Below the pieces are notes generated by a model. It saw nothing but the letters and a program-made list of their open reading frames with translations. It ran no database searches and had not been told where the DNA came from. A stretch of 64,000 bases of DNA. Source: Muricea muricata (lineage: Eukaryota > Cnidaria > Anthozoa > Malacalcyonacea > Plexauridae). Both the position numbers and the translations under genes were made by a program. The stretch is from positions 9,260,004 to 9,324,003 of the forward strand of contig OY979728.1 in the NCBI GenBank assembly GCA_963855995.1. The letters are read 5' to 3'. Shown piece by piece: positions 23,425 to 34,965 of this stretch (positions are counted from its first letter, which is position 1; the number at the start of each line of letters is the position of its first letter).

Positions 23425-24671
23425 GTTTGAAATTGTATATCGCGATTCTACGCTGGCGTCTTTGAATGAAAGTGTTGAATTTCAATCACCGGTAATCGGC
23501 GAATCGGCTTTATTTTTTCTCGCTGTTTGTATCATAACTTTGTAGTTTTTTGCGACTTTCCAGTGTGATTTGATTCGTGCACAGCAGCACGGCGCTGTAA
23601 AGGCCATTGCAATTTTATCAACGGTCCATTGTTTGCACAGAATAATTTCCACATTCTCATATCCCGTATCCAACACGCATATCAGCTCGAAGAAACAGGT
23701 GGTTGCGTTGTCCAAAGGCAGGTTTGCGTCCAAATTCAATAAAAGATCTGTAGCATGTGCCATGCATGCCAACAGCTAACTTCGAAGAGGATGGCGAATT
23801 TTCATGCTGAAAATCACTTCGATTTTATTTTCACATACAGCAACAAAAGCGACTAAAAAACGGTAACAACTCTATAACTAAGGGCGAAAACGGGGCAAAT
23901 AGTGTAGAACACATGTTGCTGATTTGCAAACGAGTGTGTTTTGGTCAGACGAAGGTGGATAAAATATAAACTATTATTCTATAAGACTAATCATAGCTTA
24001 GCTACCCAATGAATTTTGATCATATATGAAGACAGTGAACAGGTGATTTACTATTTGAAAATGCAAAAAGGCTTGTAGAGGTTTGTGGACTGCCACAAAT
24101 GGAGTTATTGATGCAGAGACCTGAGCAAATATTACCCCCCCCCCCCAAGGGCCGGTTATACGACGGGTGGATAGCGCTACACCCGGTTGTGATTTTTCAG
24201 CTGCAGCAGAAAAACTACCAGGATATTGAACTTGTAAAGCATAGAGTGACTTCAACTCGAAAATGCTGAACTTTACTATGGTAAGTGGTGAAACCACCGA
24301 ATACGTTTAAAATAACTGCCCGATAACTGGTTCTATCCACTGTGCAACTGACCACATAAATTTAGTGAATAATTTTATGAGCACTGAACTTCAATTTTCC
24401 GAACCGTTGACAAAAAACATCGTGTGCCTCACTTCAAATCTAAATAATTTCATTTACATACGAATTTGAATTTATATAATTACGCTTTTAAAACTGGAAG
24501 GAAAGTTGTAGAAAAGTTATGTTAGTTGAAGTTTTGGTAACTGCAGGAGTTTGTAAGTTGCCCTGTGATCCAGGAGCGACGTAAAAGGAACATCTTCGAA
24601 CTAAGGAGCTATGCCTCGGCTCGCAAAGCATTGTAGTAACGAAGGGCCATTTTGAATATATTAACACAAAT
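23425..24671. promoter_or_regulatory. Divergent intergenic region between CHSY paralogue 1 and AMACR
   Basis: The two genes point away from each other across 1.25 kb, so both promoters should lie here. A C-run is at 24136-24146. An unrecognised minus-strand open frame of 96 codons (23482-23772) lies directly upstream of the CHSY start and is more likely 5' flank than a gene. Confidence 0.45.
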
Positions 24672-27600
24672 ATGGCCGCTCTTCAAGGAGTAAAAGTTCT
24701 CGAATTTAGCGGGCTAGCTCCTGTTCCATACGCAGGAATGATTCTTGCCGATTTCGGCGCTTCAGTGACTCGTATAGACAGACTAAAAGGAACTGGTCTT
24801 CAGGCAATGGATCGGTTGGGTCGGGGAAAACGTTCGGTAGCCATTGACTTGAGAAATGCAAAGGGCATTGAGGTGGTCAAAAGATTATCGCAGAATTCTG
24901 ATGTGCTCATTGAACCTTTTCGACCAGGGGTGATGGAAAAATTGGGAATTGGACCTGATGTGTTAACAAGAGACAATCCAAAGTTGATATATGCTAGATT
25001 GACTGGTTGGTACAATCTTTGTTTTTCTATGTGGGAGGGGGGGGGGTCTGCAAAGGGTTTGAAGCTGCTGACCCAGAGCATACAGAGATTCAACTTCTCG
25101 TAGCTTATCCAGTGCGCTAAGAAGAGGCTTTCTCATCCTGGCCATTTTTAATATCCATGATGGCTATTTTCTGGGGGGTGAATGCCTCTTCTTGGTGCAT
25201 TGGCTAAGCAAGGGGTATGCATAATTAATGAGAAGTTGAACCTCTGTATGCTCTGTGCTGCTGACCTCTAAAATTAGCTGGGACATGAAATAATTTATTT
25301 CCAGCCATTTTTTCTAAATTCTTGGGTTTCCAGCTGAAAAATAATTCTACCCGTGAGGAATTTAGCTGAAACAATCTCATTTTAAACATATTGGTGGGAA
25401 GATTGAGGGTCAAACTCAATTCAAGATTGAGTTTTTTGCCCTAGTTTACAGTTGTAAAAATACCCAGAAGAATACCCTGGATTATGTAATAATACATTTG
25501 GTCGACCATGCCCCCAAGGTGCCCCCCATGTAAGCTCCACCCCCAGATGTGTGTCAAGGCACCATGTCACACAGTGACGAGGGGGTGAAAAAAGTGAAGA
25601 GGGAAGGGGAATTAAGCTATGATCATATTTTTGCTGCAACATCACTTGAAAGGCAAACAGGCGTTTAGAACCCAGATTGGAAAGTTAGTTGTGTGGCATA
25701 TATTTTACAAAATGTAATAGAAAATATATATATCGAAGACATATCAAAATTGCATGGGAGATATATCCCTTGCACAGGGAAAACTTTCCGCTCTGGTTAA
25801 GAGGTGGTATACAAAAGTCTGGTTTGCTAAGCTGTCTTGTTTGAATGAGGCACCAGCTTCATTATTTAACACTTATTTACTGGGCGCGAGGGAAGTAGTA
25901 TGTTTTGTGATTCCGAGACTCCTCGGGGAACATTGCTGGTTGAGGGATCAAGGCATATGCTGCTTTCCCAAGGGCCCAATAAAAAATTGATTTGTTATTA
26001 TATCAAGTATCAGTATCAATGTGAACGACAGTAATAAGAAAGACAAAACTGTTTTTAATACACATACTGTATTTTCATTAAAAAAACTTAAAAAAAAGAA
26101 CAAAATGAAAAAAGAAAACAGTAAAACATGACTTTGTTTTTTTAAGCAAGCATTAATAATTTTAATGCTCTCGCAGACCTCATGTGCTCAACAGTTGAGT
26201 CAAAGAGTAGAGACTAGAAAGAGGTGCAACTTCGATTAAAAAAGCGTAAGGTGCTGTCATGATGCTTTGTCATGGGCACCATGTTCCTAGCCAGTGCCCT
26301 AAACAGAAGCATTTCCCCTGGTCTTAGCAGCCATTTTTAATATTTCAGGAGAGAAATGCTTCTATTTAGGGCACTGGCTAGGAACATGGCGCCCATGACG
26401 AATATTGAATGCTTGTCTCCCCCGGAAATATTAAAAATGGCTACTAATACCAGGGGGGGAAATGCTTCTGTTTAGAGCACTGGCTAGGAACATGGTGCCC
26501 ATGACGAATCATCACGACAGCACCCTTTTTTAACTGAAGTTGCACCTCTTTGTAGTCTCTACTCTTTGGTTGAGTTTCATGACTGTCATGTGATCCTCTT
26601 TAAACCAATAAGTTACAAGAGGGCAGTATTGTTAATCTCCTCCATGGGAATGGGGTGGATCTTGTCTGAAATAAGCCAATGTTCTTTTTATTATGTGAAC
26701 AGGCTGCCATATTGTTGACAATTTAAACAGAACAGAAGGGGGTGTCAAAATCTTGATGATCTTGTTAGAAAACACACACTAGTGAAGATATGGAAAGTAT
26801 TAGCATTTTAGTTTGTGGTAAAATGCTCACAACCATACATATGTCATATGTGATAAAATATTTTCTATGTGTCCTGATCATCAAAATTTATACAATGATA
26901 TAGGATTTGGACAGCGAGGTCCTCTTAGTTCCAGAGCAGGTCATGATATCAACTATGTCAGCATGTCAGGAACTCTTTCGATGCTTGGTCGTCATGGTGA
27001 CAAACCTGCACCACCATTAAACATACTTGCTGACTTTGCTGCTGGTGGTATGATGTGTTGTCTTGGTATTATGATGGCGTTATTTGAACGAAGCAAATCT
27101 GGCAAGGGACAAGTCATTGACTCTTCTATGGTAATTCTTGCTCAAGTATTTATACTGTATAGTAGAGGCATGCAATGTGTGGATCAGATTGGCTGTCCTA
27201 CAATTGGTTAATTTTTAAAATCGGAATCTGATCCAATCCAAAATGGTGAAATGGTCTATTTGGAATCTGATCCACATTTAAAAAGGGCATTCCAACCTGA
27301 TCTAAAGAAAATCCTCAAAAGACCAAAGATATTGAATGTGTATAATCATTCTAAAATCTGGACTGTAGATGTATGTTGATTTATCACTATGTCCTACAGT
27401 CCAGAGTCCACACAGTCTGCACTAGTCACTGACAAATGAAAAAAAGCCACAAAGATATGACAAAATATGTCTTGTGAAAACGTTTAATTTAAATCCCAAC
27501 AGCTGGAAATCAGGCTCCGATCCAGTTCCACTACAAAACAATCTCATCTAATATAAATTATTTTTTATCTGAAATTGGAACCAATCCAATCAGATTGGGA

Positions 27601-29628
27601 TTGGTTTTGGATCAGATTTACAAATTTCTAGTATGTTCTAGTTAGTTTCATTATAACATGTGTTATTCAAGTCAATTTGTTCGATCCACATGCACCACAA
27701 TAAGGTAATGTTGGGTGGGCGAATGCTGAGAGCATACAGCATAATATGAAGTATATACCTTATTTTCACGATAGTTAAGGCCTGGTTTACACTATACTGG
27801 ACTGCATTGGAGCGTAGCGATTTTTATACCAGATTGGGCTGTTGTTTACACTGCGCCACAGTAATCTGGTACGTGCCGGAGCAGTGTAAACAGATCAATC
27901 CGGTATGCTCTGGTTCAAAATCTGCATCAACATGTATGTTTCAGAAACAGTATTGTATTTTGTACGATATTATAATGTTTCATATGTCTCGTTTATCTTG
28001 CTTATAAACTCTACTAACCATTTCTGATAAATACATAAATAAGAAGGACTGTCGCTTTCGAAAGCACAATCTTCGTTAATTTAAATCGTAGCGAGACAAA
28101 GAAATGTCCAGGTAACGCTCTATAACAATTTTAATCATAATATCAAGAAAGTATTGTTGTTTTTAATATATTCCAACATATTGCAGCAATTAATACCTGA
28201 CAATATGGGCTCACTGAGGAATGAACCGGTATAGTGTAAACACCCAGTCACCCACAAATTTTTCGATGAGAGTGAAAATTAATTCGGTATAAAAAGTAAA
28301 CCGGTATAGTGTCCGGCCTAAGTCTGCTAACCAAATAAAAAATCACAATATTTCTTTCCAGTATATTTTTTTAAAACCTTGGTATCAATAGTATTACATA
28401 ATTGGTATTGGTGTCGGTTGGTCCATTCCTGCCAGGCAGTTAAATTGTATTTCCCTGCCATCACACAGGTGAATGGAGTGACGTATTTATCTTCGTTTGT
28501 CCACAAGACGCTGGAATTTGGCATGTGGTCTGGTGATCGGGGTACCTACCTGCTTGGTGGTGGAGCACCGTTTTATGACACATACGAGACCTCTGATGGT
28601 GAATTCGTTGCTGTTGGTGCTTTAGAACCACAGTTTTATAAGCAACTTCTTGAAGGTACTGTAAGTCATTCTGATAATATACACACTTTCATTAAGTTTA
28701 TTCTCTCTTTTTTGTCGGGGGCAGCACTACTGTTATTTGTTCCCAAAGTGTGGCTAAAACGTCACTGGTGGGTTTTTTTTACATAAAACATGCTCACATA
28801 TTTGTGGTCACATTGTTTATCTTGTATTTATAAGTTACAGTCGCGGCATTAAAGGAGTTCCGAAAATATTTGACCTATTCATTTGTTCAAGTTTCGGAGT
28901 TCATCTAATCAATTCCTTTGAAAACAATGAAATGCATTGATTATAATTACATTCATTGAAATATTCTTGCAATTTTTGCCTGTTCATTGTAATAAATAAA
29001 TAACAATAATAAAAATTAAAACTTACTTTACTTGTTATTTTCAAGACTAAATTCAGTAAAAAAGTATTCCATTGAGTATTTTTCTTTCGTTGTAATTTGT
29101 ATTAGTACTGAGCGTTTCCAATATTTTCGGCGACTATAAACTTGTTTTATTTGTTTTTATCGATAAAGGAGGCCCTCCATCCACTGAGATTCCCCCTTCT
29201 TAATGCCGATTTTATTCCTAGGCTTAGCGTTGGAAAACAAATTTCCCAACCAAATGGATGCGAGCATTTGGCCAGAAATGAGAAAAACGTTCACGGATGT
29301 ATTTTTAACGAAAACTCGGGATAAATGGTGCGAGATTTTTGACGGCACAGATGCTTGCGTAACGCCAGTACTGAGCCTTTCCGAGGCGAGGCAACACCCT
29401 CACAACACTGCCAACGAAATGTTTTTGCAAAATAGTGACGACACTCACGAACCAACTCCGGCACCCAAACTTGCGAGAACCCCAGGTATGCCAAGGGATA
29501 CGAGACAACCAAGGCTTGGGGAACACACTAGGATAGCACTTGAAGAATGTGGGTATTCGCAGGAAAGTATCGACGAACTTGAAAGAGATGGGGCTATTTA
29601 TTGTGAGGAAATGAAGTCATCTTTATGA
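24672..29628 (+). CDS. AMACR: Alpha-methylacyl-CoA racemase
   Basis: Four exons: 24672-25005, 26904-27130, 28469-28655 and 29222-29628; 384 residues, close to the ~382 of the human enzyme. Junction phases are 1, 0 and 1, and all join in frame. The enzyme interconverts (R)- and (S)-2-methyl-branched acyl-CoA esters in peroxisomes and mitochondria, before beta-oxidation of branched fatty acids. The family III CoA-transferase fold is seen from the N-terminus ([21 protein letters not shown]). The catalytic pair is His125 (RAGHDINY) and Asp155 (ILADFAAGG), spaced 30 residues as in characterised racemases. C-terminal [10 protein letters not shown] and LGEHT are typical. The protein ends KSSL, a PTS1-like tail comparable to the known noncanonical one. 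The exon 1 donor (CTG|GTTGGT) is weak but is fixed by frame and homology. ATATGGCC start context. Confidence 0.95.
25074..25255. mobile_element. MITE in AMACR intron 1, with 10-bp flanking repeat
   Basis: Inverted ends CAGAGCATACAGAG and CTCTGTATGCTCTG. The 10-base word GCTGCTGACC lies at 25064-25073 and again at 25257-25266, which looks like a target duplication. The interior resembles that of the element at 26201-26568 (CCATTTTTAATAT). Confidence 0.8.
26201..26568. mobile_element. Larger MITE in AMACR intron 1
   Basis: Inverted ends CAAAGAGTAGAGACTA and TAGTCTCTACTCTTTG, flanked on both sides by GTTGAGT (7 bp). The interior contains several copies of GCACTGGCTAGGAACATG and GGAAATGCTTCTG in inverted arrangement. 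Confidence 0.85.
27777..28321. mobile_element. Putative MITE in AMACR intron 2
   Basis: Starts TTAAGGCCTGGTTTACACTA and ends TATAGTGTCCGGCCTAAG. Inner copies of GGTTTACACT/AGTGTAAAC are also inverted. The arms are short and imperfect, so the limits are approximate. Confidence 0.6.
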
Positions 29629-31073
29629 TGTCATTGTTTAAGGTTAGTGTGATCGTTAATCTACAGCAGCCAAGTTTGACTGCCACTCGCAGTCAAAAAA
29701 AATATCAGCACTGCATTATTAGCACTGCTGAAGATCCAAGCTACGTACAGAAAGTTTTACAATAGTAAATTTACGTGGTGTTTCCACAAAATTATACTGA
29801 GATAAAATACATTGTACGCTTTTGGAAATTGTTTCACCACATGCAAACAATAACTTGAAAGTTATAGTGGTAAACAGTGCGCGACATACTGGATGTCTGT
29901 CTAAATCATTGATCTTCTTAGTTGATCATGCATCCAGTAATATCTTGTGAAGCCAAAGGAGAAGGCGAATTTGGGTGCCAAAATACGAAATACTAGAAAA
30001 TGCCAATAAATATTTTATTGACATTTTCTGATGTTTTTGTCAATTTACATGCAATAGTTTCCTCACATTTATACAAGTTATGTGTATACAGGTACTATGT
30101 TTCTTAAAATTTTCTTGTGGTGAAATATTAACGCAGTAAAAACTAAGAATAATGGGTTTTAGCTTATTTACTGTATACTTTGAGAGATTCCCGACCTGTC
30201 TACCCATATAAAATATGACTGTGAAACCTGAGACCAACATTCAATGTTGGAGGCTTACTTTTACGCCCGCAAAGAACACTGGATCTGCTGTAACAATATG
30301 GCGGCGATGACTACAAAATTTAATTTTGTAGTAATTAATGGTATGATAATTCAGATAAATGATTCCAGCGCAGCGCAAAAACAAGATCGATTTCAGAACA
30401 AGCATACTAGTAATAAGCGTAAAATTTGAAAAAGTCAACGAATTAACTATCATCGTAAACTGTAATAGTCTGATATGCAATGATACACAGCCTGTACTCT
30501 GCCTTTACACAGCAAGCTTCCATATCTAAATCTCGCTATCAACAATAGCTGTTGTTGCCAAAGTGGCCTCATTCATAGTAGATAAAAAGAAATGCTTCAG
30601 AAATTGAAAGCAAGCGCAACTTTGTAAAAACGGCAAAGTTTTAAGTATTCCCGCAGCATGAAATAATAAAACATATTAACTATTTCTCGCAAGAGGAATT
30701 TTATACAATACATTGCATTGTAATGATCTCATGTGATTCATTTAGTGCAAAACATCAATCGTTTTGTACATTATGCAACGACAGTTTACAACACTTTTGG
30801 CTTATAATATAGTTAATAAATATAAACTTTTGTTATCACATATAACGACCATGAACAATCACTTTTTCAGCGTGTGTCACACAAAAGGTTATTCATGTTG
30901 AAAATATGTAAACTGTTCGAAATATTCCGCTGGCATAGTAACTTATAATTTCATGCTTGATTAGGTCTTTGTCTTTGAATGGAAGTTTCTGTTAATTTTG
31001 TTTATGTTCGAATAAATATGTCAGAACATGGCAGCCTTACGTGAAGCAATGTTTCCTCGAATCTACACATATT
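29629..31073. other. Intergenic region AMACR to CHSY paralogue 2
   Basis: Tail-to-head spacing of 1.4 kb. An AATAAA at 30005-30010 is a plausible AMACR poly(A) signal. No gene is recognised. The last few hundred bases should hold the promoter of the following gene. Confidence 0.4.
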
Positions 31074-33665
31074 ATGACTCGCTTAAAGCGGCCAATACCA
31101 CGCAGAAAGGTCGTCCCATTAACGTATTACATAAAGGTTGTTCTAGCTCTCGCGTTTGGAATGATTTCAGGACTATTATTTTCTTACATTACCCGGCTAT
31201 GGTTTCTTCGTACGACCAAGGTCAAATGCGAAGTTCCCAGCGAAACGTCAAAGCACACAGAACCTATAAAGTCGGAGTTAAGACTTTTGAACATATCCAT
31301 GGAATTAAAAGCAACGAAGTATTTCTTATTGATCGGCGTGATGACAGCTGATAGGTTTCTTCAAACAAGAGCTAAAACAATTCGAGATACTTGGGCTAGT
31401 AAGCTTGACTCTGTAAAGGTTATATTCTTTAGCGGCGAGCAAGGGAATAACAGTTTAAATTCTGAGCTAGTCCGGCTTCCTGGAGTCGACGACACCTACC
31501 CACCCCAGAAGAAGTCCTTCCTAATGGTTAAATATGTGTACGAACATCATGTTGACGAATTTCATTGGTTCGTGAGAGCTGATGACGACGTGTATATTCG
31601 AACTGATAGACTGTCGGAGATTCTGCACGATTTTAACAGTTCCGAAGACTTAATGTTTGGCCAGGCAGGGCTAGGAAAAGCTCATGAGAAAGGCAAGCTT
31701 GGACTCGAAGATGACGAGAATTTTTGTGTCGGTGGTGTCGGGGTTGTTATGAGTCAAAGTGTAGTCAAAAAGGTCGCGCCATATTTGTTGACATGTTTGA
31801 ACCAAACTGCGAGCTTACACGAAGACTCCGAATTGGGGAGGTGCATCCGCAGACATGTTGGTGCCATTTGCCCGTGGGCTCAAGAGGTAAAGTTTGCGAG
31901 GCTAAAACGCAATATCATAAATGCATGGTCTACTAACTATGCTCAGTATACACTGCCAAAAAATAGATCCTGTTGAAAACAGCATGCAACAATATTGTTG
32001 GGGCAATATTGCTTCTGTGGTTGTCAACAATATTGTTCGCCATTGTTACACCTGGCTGCGAGTTGGTTCAGGCTCAACAATATTATTGATTGCCAGGAAA
32101 AAATTTTCCCCAACTACACTGTTGCATCCTGTTTTCAGCAACTTGTGCAGCTCATAATTTTTGGTCGTGTATGATCTTGTCTTTTCTATTTTTAAAAGGT
32201 CCAGCACATGTTTTACCAGAACTTCGAAACACCTCAGCGAGTTTTCACACAAAGCATAAGCAAAAGCGCTTTCAGGAACGCCATTACTGTCCACGCCATC
32301 AAAGAGCCGTCTTACATGCTTCATGTTCACCATCACTTCCTTGTGTCATATATCCCCAAACTACAACACCGAGCCGCCATTTTGAATCACCGAGTTCGAA
32401 AAAACATCGAAAGCATGCTGCGAGAATCCCAGAATAATACTCGTCCTTCTCAAAAATCATATTTCTCCGGGCTATTGCCAAGCAATTGCAGCATTCCCTG
32501 GGAGTTTTACGACAAGCAATACTTGTATGGCCTGAGCGAGCCACCGCTGTCTTGGATCAGCGGTCCTATCTCGGAAGGCGTGAGAAAACTCGTTTCTGGG
32601 GTAATGAACAACATCAACACGGAGGCTCACAACTTGCTCAAATCTCAAGAGGAATTCAAAAAAATACACGAGGCCAGAATACGCACTCACCCAACCTTAG
32701 GTGTTCAACTGACAATCAGTTTCGAAACCCTTCTAAGATCTTTGTCCACGACACGCTCGAGGTTCCCACGTCGCGCGCTACATCTCTCACAATGTCAAGG
32801 ACGTTTCGCGCCCTTGTGGAAACGTACGTTGAGCGAAATGCTTCCCTCTAAAAACCAGAAACCAAGCATTCACTTCATTGTTCCTTTGGCTGGAAGATTT
32901 GACACGTTTCTGCGGTTTTTAAATAGTTACGAGAGAGCTTTTCTAATCCCAGCGCTGCCAGTTCGTCTACTTATTGTGTACTTTCCTGACGTCTTTGCGC
33001 CTGAAAGACATAAAAAGGTTTTTGAGGAATTTCGCGCCAAGTTTCCGAATATGGACCTCGCGTGGTCGGAAGTGCTCGGAGAGTTCTCACGTGCCCGAGC
33101 GCTAGAGTTCGGCGTTCACCGTTACGGGAACGACTCTTTGCTCTTTTTTGCTGACGTCGACCTTGTTTTTGAGACGGAATTTTATCACCGTTGTCGAGCT
33201 GGAGCAATTCTTGGAAAGCGAGTGTACTTTCCACTCATGTTCAGCGAATTTAATCCTCGGATTGTGTATTACAACCGCACCGCGACCCCCTGGAAAAACA
33301 GTACGAACGTCGCGCCCCCCTGGAGAGCTACCGCATTTTCAAGGCGAACGGGAGTTTGGCGGAAGTACAGCTACGGTCCGGTGTGCGTTTATTCTAATGA
33401 CGTCATCGCGGTCGGGGGACTGAACACTACTATACGTGGTTGGGGTCTCGAAGATTTGGACTTCTATGAAAGATGCTTGCGTCGTAACATGGATGTGCTT
33501 CGCGCGCCAGACCTGGGACTAGTGCACGTGTACCATGCCCAAACGAGCTGCTTGGATCCCAGGATGAATAGCGAGCAGGCGAAAATGTGTGAAGATTCTA
33601 GAAGACGAGGTATAGGATCTGAGGAGTCGTTAGTGGAATATATGTTGGCTAAAGGATATGTATAA
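31074..33665 (+). CDS. CHSY: Chondroitin sulfate synthase-like glycosyltransferase, paralogue 2
   Basis: Two exons: 31074-31886 and 32199-33665; 759 residues. The first ATG of the frame is 31074 (MTRLKRPIPRRKVV); earlier in-frame codons are not ATG. The donor is GAG|GTAAAG and the acceptor TTTTTAAAAG. The phase-0 join reads CPWAQE, then VQHMFYQNFE. The signal anchor is at about 16-38. The GlcA-transferase domain has DDDVYIR at 170-176. The GalNAc-transferase domain has DVD at 590-592, followed by YSYGPVCVYSNDV and GWGLEDLDFYERC. The linker between the domains is more diverged than in the other paralogues but stays in frame. The short intron (312 bases) contains a decayed MITE. Both catalytic motifs are intact. 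Confidence 0.92.
31959..32150. mobile_element. MITE family 'CACAGC', copy 3 (decayed)
   Basis: Within the intron of CHSY paralogue 2. It keeps the CCTGTTGAAAACAGCATGCAA, GTTGTCAACAATATTGTTC and GTTACACCTG blocks but has lost much of its symmetry. It makes up most of the intron. Confidence 0.7.
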
Positions 33666-33692
33666 TGCGTGCTATATATTAGATAGGTTAAA

Positions 33693-33910
33693 GGCTGTTT
33701 TCCAGTTACGCGTTTTACACTCGTACGAACACGCACGTAAGAGTCTAAATATCAATGTTACATTTGAAATGAACAAATGTTTTAATGGAGAGAACTCGGC
33801 ATTCCCTACGAGTTAGCATACTTTAGTGATTCTATTTGTTAAATACAAACTGCTTAAAAGAGTTTTTAAAAACTACGTACGTGTAAAAAACGGATAACTG
33901 GAAAGCAGCC
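33693..33910. mobile_element. 218-bp MITE 3' of CHSY paralogue 2
   Basis: Inverted ends GGCTGTTTTCCAGTTACGCG and TAACTGGAAAGCAGCC, with inner TTTTACACTCGTACG/CGTACGTGTAAAA blocks. It starts 28 bases after the stop codon, so it probably lies within the 3' untranslated region. Confidence 0.8.
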
Positions 33911-34365
33911 ATAAGATACCCTGGTTTCGGTAAGCGGGAACGGACAGCGTCATTTTGTTCATGATATTTTTCCGGTATCTGCATGTTTGATCATATCTTT
34001 TCTGCTTGCTGTAATAGACTATGGTCTTCTGCTAAAAACACATCATACAGTAATTAGCGGTGAATGCTCAGAGACTGATACAAATTTTTTAATTTATTTT
34101 ATTTATTTAAAAATATTTATTACGATGTTTTGCACTATGTTTGACCTAATTACTACGGATTACATAATGGGCACGTTGAGTTTACAGAGAAAAAAACATG
34201 CATGTCCATCTCGGGAGCCACCTAAACGTGGAGAGATTCAAGCTATGCTGTTGTGAAAATATTGCTCATATATGCCGCTGCTATTATCGAGCCCCGCAAG
34301 CATGAAATATGTACACAAAGTGGGTGAAAATTTGCTATTTTTATCCTCCTATATGTTTTCTACGC

Positions 34366-34606
34366 GGGAAAAAACGAATAACCTGTTCTGGCCTGATGAA
34401 AACAGGATTGAACAACAATGTTTTGCTGCCCACATTGTTCAATGTTGTCAACAATACTGAACAAGTTTTTTGAGCCTGAACTAGCCTGCAATTAGGTGTA
34501 ACAATGTTGAACAATATTGTTGACAACCTTGAACAATGTGGGCCGCAAAACATTGTTCAATGCTGTTTTCATCATGCCAAAACAGGTTGTTCGTTTTTGG
34601 CATTGT
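34366..34606. mobile_element. MITE family 'CACAGC', copy 4
   Basis: Well-preserved fold-back copy between the convergent CHSY paralogues 2 and 3. It contains AACCTGTTCTGGCCTGATGA, the inverted AACAATGTGGGC blocks, and CAAAACAGGTTGTTCG at the right. Confidence 0.85.
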
Positions 34607-34965
34607 AGTCGCTACAATGAACAACATTGAGAGGGGGGAGCAATCTGCCAAGGACTTGCTCGAAGGGCATATTTCTAGTTTTAGGCACCTCAGAAATAAT
34701 TTGCCATTTAAAAATCGCGAGTACATTTTCTTTATGACTGATCTAAAAGAATTATAGTTGCTTAGTTAAAAACAAATCTTTGATAGTTTATAATATAATT
34801 TAATATGCAATTGCTAATGACCTAATATAAATTTTAAATTGGAACTAATTTTTTTCTGTCAGTAAATTAATAAATATAGTCTAGATAATTTATCTGTCCG
34901 AGAGAATACATTATTCTCTGGGTCTTATAGTGTTCTGTCGACCGGAGCTTCGCACCTAAGTTTCT

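Noticed and set aside
23482..23772. 96-codon minus-strand frame upstream of CHSY paralogue 1
   Set aside because: Not a continuation of the CHSY protein, which has its own start and anchor at 23424; no homology is recognised.
25006..25103. Extension of AMACR exon 1 to the frame end at 25103
   Set aside because: The homology to racemases stops at LTG (25005) and resumes exactly at 26904 in the right phase; the extra codons run into a G-run and a MITE.
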